Shown: one piece after another, positions 1-8,803 of the stretch
Layout: every line of letters starts with the position of its first letter
Position numbering within the stretch: the stretch's first letter is position 1
DNA from: CADEDH01 sp963732695
GTDB taxonomy: Bacteria > Actinomycetota > Acidimicrobiia > Acidimicrobiales > SZUA-35
Direction of reading: 5' to 3'
DNA length: 64,000 nucleotides
Assembly: GCA_963732695.1 (NCBI GenBank)
Contig: CAVTAP010000012.1
Span: 1-64,000 of the forward strand
Notes under the pieces: generated by a model
Databases searched by the model: none
What the model was told of the DNA's origin: nothing
What the model saw: the letters and a program-made list of their open reading frames with translations, nothing else
Translations under genes and position numbers: made by a program

Positions 1-41
1 TCGTAATGCGTAGGTCTGGGGTTCGACCCCCCATTCGGGCT
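1..41 (+). tRNA. tRNA-Thr(CGT), 3' part only
   Basis: The window opens inside a tRNA. From the first base the sequence reads as the anticodon loop T-CGT-AA, the 3' anticodon stem, a 5-nt variable region, a perfect T arm (TGGGG, loop TTCGACC, CCCCA), the acceptor strand TTCGGGC and discriminator T. The acceptor strand and T73 are identical to those of the complete tRNA-Thr(TGT) at 43291-43364, which supports a Thr identity with anticodon CGT. CCA is not fully encoded (CA follows). The 5' half lies outside the window. Confidence 0.8.
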
Positions 42-340
42 CAGCTCTGACCAGGGGAAACGGGCTCCGGAACTGAGACCGGCCGGCAGGTTGGGTGGAG
101 AACCCAGAAAACCCAAGAAGCGGTCTCTACCTGCTCTGGGCGGCCCGAGATGTACTCTCGATCGTTATGGCGATTCAGGGGCTGTTTTGTGCGGTGCAAT
201 CGCACTGGTGCTCGCCATGTGCTCGTCGCCGTCGGCAGGCCCGGCTCCATTCACCGCACCGTCGAACGTCGACACGCCGGTGCCGGCGTTCTTGCGACGC
301 CGTCATCCGCTGTGAAAAGGACAAACGCAGGCGGTTCGCC
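42..340. other. intergenic, no gene seen
   Basis: About 300 bases between the tRNA and the 3' end of the sigma factor gene. The short open frames here have no recognisable family features and overlap each other. I see no clear hairpin terminator or promoter. Confidence 0.5.
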
Positions 341-1603
341 TCAGCTGTATTCACCGCCGGGTGTCAGGCGGCCGAGCCGTTCGGCGACCGAGTTCAGGTG
401 ACGTTGCTCGGGGATGCTCGTCGCCAATTGGGCGGCGAGCACGTATGCCGCCCGGGCGTCGTCGGTGCGACCCTCGAGCTCGAGGAGGTGGGCGTGCACC
501 GCATGCAGGCGTTGGTTGCGTCGCAGCCGGGGGTCGACGAGAAGCGGGTCGATGAGCGTGAGGGCGGCGCGGGGCCCGTGGACCTGGGCCACCGCGACGG
601 CCCGGTTGAGCGTGACGACCGGCCCGGGAGCGACGGCGTCGAGCATGGCGTAGAGCTGCTCGATCTGCGCCCAGTCGGTCGCCTCGGCCTTCGTGGCCTC
701 GTCGTGCACGGCCGCTATCGCCGCCTGCAGCTGATACGGGCCGACCCGACCGATGGGGAGGGCCGTCTCCACCAGGCCCACACCCTCGGCGATCTGTTCC
801 TGGTCCCAGAGCGTGCGGTCCTGCTCGGCCAGTGGGACGAACGAGCCGTCGGCGCCGGTGCGGGCCCGGCGGCGGGCATCGGTGAGCACCATCAGGGCCA
901 GGAGCCCGGTCACCTCACTCTCGTCGGGCAGTAGACGATGCAGCTCGCGAGCCAGGCGAATCGCCTCGGCCCCGAGCGAGGGGGCAGTCAAATCGCCGCC
1001 CGTCGTGGCGGTGTGGCCCTCGGTGAAAACGAGGTACAGCACGTGGGCCACGGCGGCGATCCGGGCCGGCATCTCCGTGGCCGGGGGGACGGCGAACGGC
1101 GTCGTCGCCTTCTCGAGTCGGGATTTGGCCCGCGAGATCCGTTGCGCCATGGTCGCCTCGGGCACGAGGAACGAGCGGGCGATCTGCCCCGTCGTCAGGC
1201 CGCCCACCGCCCGCAGGGTCAGCGCGATCTGAGACGGTCGGGTCAGCGACGGATGGCAGCAGAGCAGCATGAGCGCCAAGGTGTCGTCGCGTTCGACCGG
1301 CGTGTCGTCGGGAGCAGGGGCCATGAGATCAACGGCGGCCGTGCGGCGGAGAGCCCGCTCCTCCCTCCGCCACCGCGCGTCGTCGGCTCGGAGCCGATCG
1401 ACCAGGCGCCGCGAGCCGACGCGGATCAGCCATGCCTTCGGGTCGTCCGGCGTTCCCTCGACCGGCCACTGCCGGACGGCGGCCAGGAGCGCGTCCTGCA
1501 CCGCGTCCTCCGCCGCGTTGAAGTGGCCGTACTGGCGGACGAGCGCGCCCAGCACATGCGGCGCGTGCCTCCGCCAGATCGAGTCGAGGGCCGGTTCGGT
1601 CAC
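341..1603 (-). CDS. ECF42-type RNA polymerase sigma factor
   Basis: A 420-residue extracytoplasmic-function sigma factor. Region 2 is near residues 8-80 (HFNAAEDAVQDALLAA) and region 4 near 115-165 (GLTTGQIARSFLVPEATMAQ). A long C-terminal helical domain of the DUF6596/TPR-like type (around GHTATTGGDL, residues 185-410) replaces a separate anti-sigma factor. This architecture is that of ECF42 proteins, which are encoded beside YCII/DGPF proteins, as here. The start is a GTG that overlaps the stop of the upstream YCII gene by 4 nt (GTGA), so the two are translationally coupled. The regulon is unknown. In related families the C-terminal extension is needed for activity, so autonomous control through this domain is likely. 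Confidence 0.9.
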   Translation of the reverse strand: MTEPALDSIWRRHAPHVLGALVRQYGHFNAAEDAVQDALLAAVRQWPVEGTPDDPKAWLIRVGSRRLVDRLRADDARWRREERALRRTAAVDLMAPAPDDTPVERDDTLALMLLCCHPSLTRPSQIALTLRAVGGLTTGQIARSFLVPEATMAQRISRAKSRLEKATTPFAVPPATEMPARIAAVAHVLYLVFTEGHTATTGGDLTAPSLGAEAIRLARELHRLLPDESEVTGLLALMVLTDARRRARTGADGSFVPLAEQDRTLWDQEQIAEGVGLVETALPIGRVGPYQLQAAIAAVHDEATKAEATDWAQIEQLYAMLDAVAPGPVVTLNRAVAVAQVHGPRAALTLIDPLLVDPRLRRNQRLHAVHAHLLELEGRTDDARAAYVLAAQLATSIPEQRHLNSVAERLGRLTPGGEYS

Positions 1604-1992
1604 GCGTCCGGACCGCCGGCCCCCATCGCCGGCCTGAGCTCGACGACGTCACCGGGGTGGGCGAATGTCGCTGCGATCTCCTCTGCCCGTTCCGGTGATT
1701 CGACGTCGATGAGGAAGAACCCGGCGAGTTGCTCCTTGGTCTCGGCGTAGGGGCCGTCGGTGGCGACACCGGCGTCGCCCTCCCAGCGGTAGATGGTGGA
1801 TGACGCCGGCGAGGCCAGTGCTTCGCAGGCCAGGAGTTCACCCGACGCCGACATGGCCTCCATCAACTCGTCGAACTTCCGGTCCATGGCGGCGCGCCGC
1901 ACGGCATCGAGCTGGCGGCCGGCCTCCGTGAAGTGGCCGGTCGGATGGCCCCAGGGTTCGGGATTGGCGTGGATGAGAATGACGTACTTCAT
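1600..1992 (-). CDS. YCII/DGPF-domain protein
   Basis: A 130-residue single-domain YCII-like (dimeric alpha-beta barrel) protein. It carries the family signature TDGPYAETKEQLAGFF near residues 77-92 and begins MKYVILIHANPEP. It is the upstream partner of the ECF42 sigma factor and overlaps it by 4 nt. Such proteins are the standard genomic companions of ECF42 sigma factors and may act as sensors or as targets, but no activity is established. Expression is probably shared with the sigma factor. Confidence 0.9.
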   Translation of the reverse strand: MKYVILIHANPEPWGHPTGHFTEAGRQLDAVRRAAMDRKFDELMEAMSASGELLACEALASPASSTIYRWEGDAGVATDGPYAETKEQLAGFFLIDVESPERAEEIAATFAHPGDVVELRPAMGAGGPDA

Positions 1993-2147
1993 GGTTTCGG
2001 CTCCTGACCGCTACGGGCGTCGTCGGCATCGACGACGCGGTGTCTGCCGGTGACGTCGGAGCTGGCGCCCGGTTCTCGACATCGGGGAGACCGATCGTCG
2101 TCCTGTCGGCGGAAGGGCGAGCGGCCGTGGTTCTGAACCGCCCCCCG

Positions 2148-3374
2148 TCACCAGGTCAGTGTGAGCTTCCGGGGCCCCCGAAACGACAGGTTGGGATGGT
2201 AGCTGAGGGCCGAGTCGGGGTCGGCCCGTCGGAGGCGGGGGAAGCGGCGGGTCAGCTCCTGCAGCGCCACCTCCAGCTCGAGCTTGGCCAGGGGTGCCCC
2301 CAGGCAGTAGTGCTTGCCCCACCCGAACGACAGGTAGCGGCTGTCGGCCCGGGTGATGTCGAACCGCTCGGGCTGGTCGACCACCGCCGGGTCGTGGTTG
2401 GCCGCCCCGATCAGCAACAGCAGCCGGGCCCCGGCCGGCACCGCCGAGCCGCCGATCGTGGTGTCGGTGGTGGTGATCCGGCGCCAGGCGATCACCGAGG
2501 AATCGAACCGCAACACCTCCTCCACCGCCCCCGGAATGGCCGCCGGGTCGGCCACGAGCCGATCCCAGACGTCGGGCTCGTCGAGGCAGCGGTGCAGGGC
2601 GTTGGCCAGCAGGTTGGTCGTCGTCTCGTGGCCGGCGAAGCTGAACCCGAAGATGATGTGGGCCGCCTCGGCCAGCGTGAGCTGCTCGGGATCGTCGCGG
2701 TGGAACTGCAGGAGATCGGTGGTGAAGTCGTCGGCCGGCTCGGCCAGGCGGCGGGCCACATGGGCGTCGCAGTACGCCCGGTAGGCCACCATGTCGGCCG
2801 CCGTGCGGGCCTGCTCGGCCGGTGACGGACGGCCCCAGCTGAACGACAGGCGATCGTTGGCCCACGCCTTGAGCCGGTCGGTGTCTTCCGGCGGGAACCC
2901 CAGCAGGGTGAAGATGATCGTGGCCGGCAGGGGGAAGGCCAGACCCGCCACGAAGTCGGCACCGGGGCCGGCGGCCGCCAGCTCGTCGATCAGGCCGGTG
3001 GCGGTCCGGCGGATCACCGGTTCGAGGGCCCGCAGCCGCCGGGGCGTGAACCCCACGAGGCTGTAGCGCCGGTTGCGGCTGTGGTATTCGCCGTCGGCGT
3101 TCGACAGGGTTTTGAGCGGCACCCACCCTTGGGCGAACACGGCCTGGGCCTCGGGGTGGAGGGGGAACGCCGGGTCCTGGGCGTTGGCGGCCGAGAACGT
3201 GGCCGGGTCACGGAACACGGCCTCGACGTCGGCGTGGCGGGCCACCACCCACATGTCGAGATCCGGGTCGTAGTGCACCGGCGCCTCGTCCCGGAGCCGG
3301 GCCCACACCGGGCGGGGATCGGCCAGGAAGCCGGGATCGAGGGGATCGAAGTGGACGGGGCAGCCGCCGGTCAT
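2148..3374 (-). CDS. cytochrome P450
   Basis: A 408-residue soluble bacterial class I P450, a haem-thiolate monooxygenase that needs a ferredoxin and reductase encoded elsewhere. It shows the I-helix oxygen-binding motif AGHETT, the K-helix ExxR (EEVLRF) and the haem loop FGWGKHYCLGAPLA with the proximal Cys at about residue 357. I chose the ATG at 3374 because the minus strand has GGAGGA about 6 nt upstream. A longer version to 3413 would add 13 residues without a better ribosome site. The protein then begins MTGGCPVHFDP, normal for the family. The substrate cannot be told from sequence. It lies downstream of azlCD on the same strand. Confidence 0.93.
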   Translation of the reverse strand: MTGGCPVHFDPLDPGFLADPRPVWARLRDEAPVHYDPDLDMWVVARHADVEAVFRDPATFSAANAQDPAFPLHPEAQAVFAQGWVPLKTLSNADGEYHSRNRRYSLVGFTPRRLRALEPVIRRTATGLIDELAAAGPGADFVAGLAFPLPATIIFTLLGFPPEDTDRLKAWANDRLSFSWGRPSPAEQARTAADMVAYRAYCDAHVARRLAEPADDFTTDLLQFHRDDPEQLTLAEAAHIIFGFSFAGHETTTNLLANALHRCLDEPDVWDRLVADPAAIPGAVEEVLRFDSSVIAWRRITTTDTTIGGSAVPAGARLLLLIGAANHDPAVVDQPERFDITRADSRYLSFGWGKHYCLGAPLAKLELEVALQELTRRFPRLRRADPDSALSYHPNLSFRGPRKLTLTW

Positions 3375-3469
3375 GGGAGTCCTCCGCTGCGCTCGGGGTG
3401 TCGTGCCGGCCACCCTCCCGCGTCGTCACCGCCGGCGCAAGGGAACAGGCGTCGCCCGCCGCCGATCGA

Positions 3470-3778
3470 TCAGGCCGCCGCCAGGCGCAGGCCGGCGGCC
3501 ACGGCGGCCGCGGCCACGATCACCACCACGAAGGGGGCCCGGCGCCACAGCAGCACCGCGGCCACCGCCACCGCCGGCACCCGGGCGTCGAGCGTGAGCT
3601 GCTTGCCGGCGGCCACCGTCTGCACGGCCAGCAGGGCCGACAGCAGGGCGATGGTGACCAGACCCGACACCCGCCGCACCCGCTCGCCCTCCAACCAGTG
3701 GGGCCGGGCCAGGAAGCCGAGCAGCTTGATGCCGAAACAGGCGGCGCTGGCCGCCGATACCGCCACCCAGCCTGACAT
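3470..3778 (-). CDS. azlD: AzlD-family branched-chain amino acid transport subunit
   Basis: A small hydrophobic protein of 102 residues with about four membrane segments, beginning MSGWVAVSAASAAC. Size, topology and position right after azlC identify it as the small subunit of the AzlCD (LIV-E) exporter of branched-chain amino acids. Its ATG shares one base with the azlC stop (TGATG), so translation is coupled. The initiating codon lies well inside a longer open frame and was chosen from the family N-terminus and the coupling. Confidence 0.88.
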   Translation of the reverse strand: MSGWVAVSAASAACFGIKLLGFLARPHWLEGERVRRVSGLVTIALLSALLAVQTVAAGKQLTLDARVPAVAVAAVLLWRRAPFVVVIVAAAAVAAGLRLAAA

Positions 3779-4569
3779 CAGTCGGTCCCGGCGGGAGCGG
3801 CCGCGGCCGGCCTGTCGTCGCGCCAGCCCAGGATCACGGCCACCACGGCGGCGGCGAGCACCGGCACCCCGGCCGGCACCACCGGCGTGACCCCGAGGGC
3901 GACGAGGGCGGCGGCCACCCCTACCGTCACCGGGCGGGCCGCCCGCAGCCGGGGCCACAGCAGGGCCAGGTAGGCGGCCGCGGCGGCGGCGTCGAGACCG
4001 AAACGGCGGGGGTCGCCCAGGGCGTTGCCCAGCACCCCGCCGCCCAAGGTGGCCAGGTTCCAGAAGATGAACACGGTCCCACCGGTGGCCCAGAACCCGA
4101 GCCGCACCAGGTCGTTCCGCCCCGGGTGCTGCGCCAGTTGCACCGTGCCCACCGCCGTCGACTCGTCGATCGTGAGGTGCGCCGCCACCGGCCTCCGCCA
4201 CCCCCGCCGGCCCAGATGGGGTGCCATCTGCAGGCCGTAGAACCCGTTGCGGACGCCGAGCAGGGCGGCGGTGGCGGTGGCCGCCACCCCGCCACCCCCG
4301 GCCCCGATCACACCGGCGAAGGCGAACTGCGACCCCCCGCTGAACATGAGCAGGCTGAGCACGCAGGTCTGGGCCAGCGTGAGGCCGGCCGCCACCGACA
4401 GGGCCCCGAACGACACGCCGTACGTCCCCGTCGCCACCCCGATCGACAACGCCTGGCGCCACACCGCGGCCCGGGCCGCATCGCGCCGGGCCGGAGTCCG
4501 GGGTGGTCGAGGCGTCGCAGTCACCGCAGGGACTGTATTGAGGTGCTGTAGTGAGGTGCTCCGGCCCAC
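3778..4569 (-). CDS. azlC: AzlC-family branched-chain amino acid exporter, large subunit
   Basis: A 263-residue membrane protein with the AzlC core: GVSFGALSVAAGLTLAQT, then LSLLMFSGGSQFAFAGV and an internal-repeat half around HLTIDESTAVG. It acts with AzlD in the cytoplasmic membrane to export branched-chain amino acids or analogues. The start is a GTG at 4569. A GTG at about 4524 would remove a poorly conserved 15-residue leader, and no strong ribosome site separates them. A 13-bp direct repeat (4536-4548 and 4549-4561) lies within this disputed N-terminal stretch, which favours the shorter protein slightly. Confidence 0.88.
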   Translation of the reverse strand: MGRSTSLQHLNTVPAVTATPRPPRTPARRDAARAAVWRQALSIGVATGTYGVSFGALSVAAGLTLAQTCVLSLLMFSGGSQFAFAGVIGAGGGGVAATATAALLGVRNGFYGLQMAPHLGRRGWRRPVAAHLTIDESTAVGTVQLAQHPGRNDLVRLGFWATGGTVFIFWNLATLGGGVLGNALGDPRRFGLDAAAAAAYLALLWPRLRAARPVTVGVAAALVALGVTPVVPAGVPVLAAAVVAVILGWRDDRPAAAAPAGTD

Positions 4570-4701
4570 GACGGCGGAAATCTCGGCTGGAACGTCGGCC
4601 GGGCCGGACCGCGAGGCGTCTGATACGGCCCTGCCGTCCGGTTGCTGTACTCTGCGGTGTTCGGTGGCACCACATTCAACATTGAAGGGACCCGGGCGGA
4701 C

Positions 4702-5517
4702 ATGGGCGAGACGACGCAGCAGGAAGGAATTCGGGGCAAGTACTTCCGCCCGTCTCTATGGAAGGCCCTGCTGACCTTGGCTCCGCCCAAGGAGCTGGTG
4801 GTCATCACCGAGATGGCGCTGCGCAAGGGGAAGTCCCGGTTTCGTACGCCGCAGATCGTCCATCTCCGGCCGCTCGGTGGTCGTCCCATTCTCGTCCGGC
4901 CCCGATCGTCGGACGCCCGCGTCGTGTTGGACGTGTTCGTCGGTCTGTTCCATCTTCCCCCCGCCGATCTGCCACCACCCGGGGTGGTGTGGGATCTCGG
5001 CACGAACATCGGGCTGACCGTCGCCCACTACGCCACGCTCTATCCCCAGGCCCGGGTGACCGGGCTGGAGCCCGATCCGGCCACGGCCGACGCCGCCCGC
5101 CAGAACCTGCAGCCCTGGGGCGATCGTTGCCAGGTGATCACCGGGGCGGCATGGTCGAGCGACGGCGATCTCAGCTTCTCGGTGGACGAGGGCGAGGAGT
5201 TCGGTGCCCACGTCGTCAACGAACCCGGGGGCGGGAGCACGATGGTGGTGACCGGTTTGTCGCTGTCGACGCTCCTGGCCGACGAGGCCGTGGTCGACTA
5301 CCTGAAGGTCGATATCGAAGGCGCCGAGCACGAGATCTTCAGTCACAACACCGAATGGGCCTCGAAGATCCGCTGCATAAGCGTCGAGATCCACCCGCCG
5401 CATACGGTGGCATCGATCACCGCCGATCTGGAAGCGCTCGGCTTCGCGGTCGAGCGGAACACGAAGCACTGGGCGTCGGTGATCGGACGACGGCCAGGTG
5501 ACGACCTGCCGAGCTGA
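4702..5517 (+). CDS. FkbM-family SAM-dependent methyltransferase
   Basis: A 271-residue methyltransferase. Motif I is VWDLGTNIGLTVAHYA, followed by the acidic strand end TGLEPDP that binds the SAM ribose, and the FkbM hallmark VDYLKVDIEGAEHEIF (around residues 195-210), then SVEIHPP. FkbM enzymes O-methylate sugars or polyketides, often in glycan clusters. A glycosyltransferase remnant directly follows, which suggests a former surface-glycan locus. I chose ATG 4702. An upstream TTG at 4642 is open in frame and would add 20 residues. The gene is divergent from azlC. Confidence 0.85.
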   Translation: MGETTQQEGIRGKYFRPSLWKALLTLAPPKELVVITEMALRKGKSRFRTPQIVHLRPLGGRPILVRPRSSDARVVLDVFVGLFHLPPADLPPPGVVWDLGTNIGLTVAHYATLYPQARVTGLEPDPATADAARQNLQPWGDRCQVITGAAWSSDGDLSFSVDEGEEFGAHVVNEPGGGSTMVVTGLSLSTLLADEAVVDYLKVDIEGAEHEIFSHNTEWASKIRCISVEIHPPHTVASITADLEALGFAVERNTKHWASVIGRRPGDDLPS

Positions 5518-5534
5518 GCGTCGCCGAGCCCACG

Positions 5535-6175
5535 ATGACCATTGGTCTCAGTGTGCATACCCGCCTACCGCGCCGGTGGTTCGTCAAGCTGCTCTGCGCC
5601 GACGATCTCTCATCTCGCCCGACTGCCTGCAGGCCCAACTCGAGGTTCTCAGCCGCGATCCCCGGCTGGCGTTGACCGCGGCACGGCGCGACATCATCGA
5701 CAAACGACGGGGTCGTGATGAGTCCGGGTCGGGGCATTCCCTCCTGCCTGGCCGGCCGGATCGACGGCCCCACGGTCATCCGTCGGGTCTTCCGCTCCGG
5801 CTACAACCCGATCGGCGAGCCGGCCTGCACCCCGTTCCGCCGCGACGCCAAGGACCGCGCCGGGTCCTTCTCGGGTCTGCTCCCCGGGCCCACCGACCTC
5901 GACATGTGGTTTCGCATCCTGGAGCTCGGCGACTTCTACGGCGACCAGCGGACGCTGGCGTCGTTCCGCCTGCATCCCCGCTCGCTCACGCCGCCACGTA
6001 CCGGAGCTATGGCAGTCAGGACCGCACCTTGTTCCGTCGCATGGCCGCCGATCCGGCGTGGCGGATCGGGCGCCCGTCGTTGGCCATGGCCTACGCCCGT
6101 TCCTTCCTGCACCAGGGGCACCGGGCCTTCCGGCACCGGCACCGGCACCGGCACAATGAACGGCCCGGCTGGTAG
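5535..6175 (+). pseudogene. family 2 glycosyltransferase, decayed
   Basis: Pieces of one GT2 glycosyltransferase appear in order but in shifting frames. VSVCIPAYRAG, the usual GT2 N-terminus, is at about 5545. FVKLLCADD is in the next frame, LISPDCLQAQLEVLSRDP in a third from 5609, GYNPIGEPACTPFRR and LDMWFRILELGDFYG from about 5800, then SYGSQDRTLFRRMAADPAW back in another frame to a stop at 6175. The N-terminal VSVCIPAYRAG runs straight into FVKLLCADD, so roughly 60 codons carrying the nucleotide-binding part are deleted as well. At least four frame changes make sequencing error unlikely. It was probably partnered with the upstream fkbM-like gene. Confidence 0.82.
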
Positions 6176-6187
6176 GATCGGACGCGG

Positions 6188-6279
6188 CGAAGGGGAGTAG
6201 CTCCAACGCCGGGTGATCGACACGCTGGGTGATGAGCCCCGGTCCCCGGGCCCGCTGCGGCGGGTGGGCAAGACCTTCG
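6188..6279 (+). promoter_or_regulatory. yybP-ykoY manganese riboswitch
   Basis: The leader of the GDT1-family gene contains both invariant halves of the yybP-ykoY aptamer: GGGGAGTAGC at 6192-6201 and GCAAGACC at 6268-6275. P1 is formed by CGAAGG (6188-6193) and CCTTCG (6274-6279), with GC-rich arms between. This aptamer senses Mn2+ and typically turns on Mn export genes. The gene start lies about 85 nt downstream. No clear T-run follows, so control of translation initiation (SD GAGGAG at 6351-6356) is a reasonable guess. Confidence 0.92.
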
Positions 6280-6363
6280 GCCGGTGTCCTGATCGTTCAC
6301 GGATGCCCGGCCGAGGTCGCGGCTCCGCAGCCTGATCCTCGTCCGGGCGTGAGGAGTTCAATC

Positions 6364-6933
6364 GTGCTGCAAGCCTTCCTTATCAGCTTCGGAGTGATCT
6401 TCGTGGCCGAACTGGGCGACAAGAGCCAGCTGATGGCCCTGGCCTTCGCCACCCGCTACAAGCCGGCACCGATCCTGATCGGCATCACGATCGCCACCGG
6501 TGTGGTTCACGCCTTCTCGGTGCTCGTCGGCGCCGTGATCGGGGCCCGGCTGCCGACCACCGCCATCACCCTGGTGGCCGGGATCGCCTTTCTCGGCTTC
6601 GCCGCCTGGACCCTGCGGGGCGACAAGCTCGACGACGACGAGGCGTCCAAGGCCGACCGGTCCACCCGGTCCGCCATCGTCGCCGCCAGCATCGCCTTCT
6701 TCCTGGCCGAGCTGGGCGACAAGACCATGCTGGCCACGATCACCCTGGCCACCCGGGAAGGGGCGGTGGGGACCTGGGCCGGTTCCACCGTGGGCATGGT
6801 GGCGGCCGACGCCCTGGCCATCGGCGTAGGCGCCGTGCTCGGGGCCCGGTTACCGGAAAAGGCCATCCGTATCGGGGCCAGCGTCGCCTTCCTGGTGTTC
6901 GGCCTGCTCCTCATCGTGGAAGCCCTCCGGTAG
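6364..6933 (+). CDS. GDT1/TMEM165 (UPF0016) family cation exporter, probably Mn2+
   Basis: A 189-residue membrane protein made of two homologous halves, each with the family motif E-x-G-D-K-[ST]: VAELGDKSQ near residue 14 and LAELGDKTM near residue 118. About six membrane helices are visible. Family members move Mn2+ or Ca2+ across the membrane, and bacterial members export excess Mn2+. The yybP-ykoY riboswitch just upstream makes manganese the likely substrate. The start is GTG 6364, set by GAGGAG at 6351-6356 with a 7-nt spacer. Longer in-frame starts would lie inside the riboswitch. Confidence 0.92.
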   Translation: MLQAFLISFGVIFVAELGDKSQLMALAFATRYKPAPILIGITIATGVVHAFSVLVGAVIGARLPTTAITLVAGIAFLGFAAWTLRGDKLDDDEASKADRSTRSAIVAASIAFFLAELGDKTMLATITLATREGAVGTWAGSTVGMVAADALAIGVGAVLGARLPEKAIRIGASVAFLVFGLLLIVEALR

Positions 6934-6957
6934 GTCGGGGGCCAGGACCCGGAGCGG

Positions 6958-7452
6958 GTGGAGTTGCCCGCATCGGATGACACCGCGATGGGCCAACGGT
7001 GGGGCAAACTGCCGATTGTGATCGACAAGGCTGGCACCTGGTGGACAGGCAGGTCGTTCGAAGACCTGGCCGAGTACATCCGGATCCACACCTCGCTCGG
7101 CTACCCGGCGAGCGACATACGCCGCTGCGTCTGCGGCGACTGCGGTGGCCATGTGTTCGGGCTCGACATCGCCCAGGCCGAGGGCTGCGCCCAGCGGATC
7201 TGCGTCGGCTGCCTCAACGAGTACCTGATCGCCGACTCCGAGGACTACTGGGACCAGGTGAACATCGAGACCGCGGCCTGCCCCTGCGGCTTCGAGACGT
7301 TCGAGATCGGGGTTGGCTTCTCGCTGCGGGAGAGCGGCGAGATCCAGTGGGTGACGGTGGCCGGACGCTGCGTGGTGTGCGGCATCCTCGGCGTCTACAC
7401 CGACTGGAAGATCGACTACGAGCCCTCCCGGCATCTGCTCGACCGGTTCTGA
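6958..7452 (+). CDS. conserved hypothetical protein with Cys clusters
   Basis: A 164-residue soluble protein of no family I can name. It has four cysteine clusters (CVCGDCGG, RICVGC, ACPCG, RCVVCG) spaced like a pair of zinc ribbons, and ends YEPSRHLLDRF. The protein is rich in acidic residues and looks well conserved in composition, so I consider it real. It starts at GTG 6958, 24 nt after the exporter gene, and may be co-transcribed with it. A metal-binding role is inferred only from the cysteines. Confidence 0.7.
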   Translation: MELPASDDTAMGQRWGKLPIVIDKAGTWWTGRSFEDLAEYIRIHTSLGYPASDIRRCVCGDCGGHVFGLDIAQAEGCAQRICVGCLNEYLIADSEDYWDQVNIETAACPCGFETFEIGVGFSLRESGEIQWVTVAGRCVVCGILGVYTDWKIDYEPSRHLLDRF

Positions 7453-7501
7453 CCTCAACCAGTCGGGTCCTGGAGGGCCGCTACCCTGCCCGGGATGCCT
7501 G

Positions 7502-8740
7502 ATGTCCGCCCCTGATCCGATCCCGCCCGAAGGGCTGCTGGCTCCCACTGCCGGCGCTGCCCCCGGGGCCCGGTGGACGGCCCGGGACCGACGGGCCACG
7601 GTGGCCATCGCCGTGCAGTTCGCCGTCAACGGCGCCTTCTTCGCCTCGTTCCTGCCCCGCCTGCCCGAGCTGCGCGACGAGCTCGGTGTCTCCACCGGTG
7701 CCATCGGGGCCCTGCTCACGGCGGCCAGCGCCGTCGGCCTCGTGTCGAGCGCCCTGGTACGTCCGATCATCGCCCGGTTCGGCACCCGGCTCGTGCTGCT
7801 CGCCGGAGGCCTGATCCTGGCGGCGGGCCTGGCCCTGCTGGGGCAGGCCCGGGGTTGGGTCACCGCCCTGATCGGGCTGATCGGGTTGTTCCTGGTGGAC
7901 GTCTTCGTCGACGTGGCCATGAACATGCAGGGCTCCTGGCTCAGCGCCCGGCGCCACCACCCGATCATGAACCGCCTCCACGGCCTGTGGAGCGCCGGCT
8001 CGGTCGTCGGCGGCCTGGTGTCGGCCCGCCTGGCCCACACCTCGCTGGCCCTCCACCTGGGGATCACGGCCGTGGTGCTGGCCGTGCTGTCGTCGCTGGT
8101 GGCCACCCAGGTGCTGGCCGTGGACGAGACCCACGAGGACCCCGCCGCCGGTGCCGACACCGACGACCGGGGAGCTGCCGGGGCGGGCCGACGCTGGATG
8201 GGTCTGTCGCCCCTCCAGGTCAGCCTGTTCGCCGCCGGCCTGACGGCGGTGCTGGTGGAGATGACGGCCATCGGGTGGGCCGCCTTCCGCATCACCGACG
8301 ACCTGCACGGCTCGGCCGCCACGGCCGGTGTGGCCTACGTGGCCGTGGTGGGCGGGATGACGGTGGGCCGGTTCGCCGGCGACCACCTGGCCCAACGGTG
8401 GGGTTCCGACCGCCTGATGCGGGCGTCGGCCGTGCTGGCCATGGCCGCCCTGCTGGTGGCCGGCTTCGTCGGGGTGCAGGGGGTGACGGTGATCGCCTTC
8501 GCCGCCGCCGGGTTGGGCATCGCCACCCTCACCCCCCGCCTCTACGACCTCGCCGCCCGGGCCGGGAAGGGTTCCGCCGCCGGGCTGGGTGTCCTCACCG
8601 CCGGCATCCGCACCGCATCGATCCTGGCACCGGCATCGGTGGCCGCCGTGGCCTCGGCCACCTCGGTTGGCCTGGCCCTGGCCCTGGCCGGCATGGTGGC
8701 CGGCGTCGGGTTCCTGGCCGCCACCCGTTCGCTGTCCTGA
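7502..8740 (+). CDS. MFS transporter
   Basis: A 412-residue major facilitator with about 12 membrane helices. The N-terminal half begins with VAIAVQFAVNGAFFASFLPRL, and a loop with RPIIARFGTR follows the second helix, matching the MFS motif A position. The charged central loop DETHEDPAAGADTDDRG separates the two six-helix halves. It resembles the YbjJ/fucose-permease-like drug or solute transporters, but no substrate can be assigned. The ATG at 7502 is 50 nt after the previous gene. It is convergent with the MerR gene downstream. Confidence 0.88.
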   Translation: MSAPDPIPPEGLLAPTAGAAPGARWTARDRRATVAIAVQFAVNGAFFASFLPRLPELRDELGVSTGAIGALLTAASAVGLVSSALVRPIIARFGTRLVLLAGGLILAAGLALLGQARGWVTALIGLIGLFLVDVFVDVAMNMQGSWLSARRHHPIMNRLHGLWSAGSVVGGLVSARLAHTSLALHLGITAVVLAVLSSLVATQVLAVDETHEDPAAGADTDDRGAAGAGRRWMGLSPLQVSLFAAGLTAVLVEMTAIGWAAFRITDDLHGSAATAGVAYVAVVGGMTVGRFAGDHLAQRWGSDRLMRASAVLAMAALLVAGFVGVQGVTVIAFAAAGLGIATLTPRLYDLAARAGKGSAAGLGVLTAGIRTASILAPASVAAVASATSVGLALALAGMVAGVGFLAATRSLS

Positions 8741-8803
8741 CCGGAGGCACCGGTGCTGGGTGTCAGCGGCGGCGGTGCAGGGTGCCGGGCGATGGCCCGG
8801 GCC

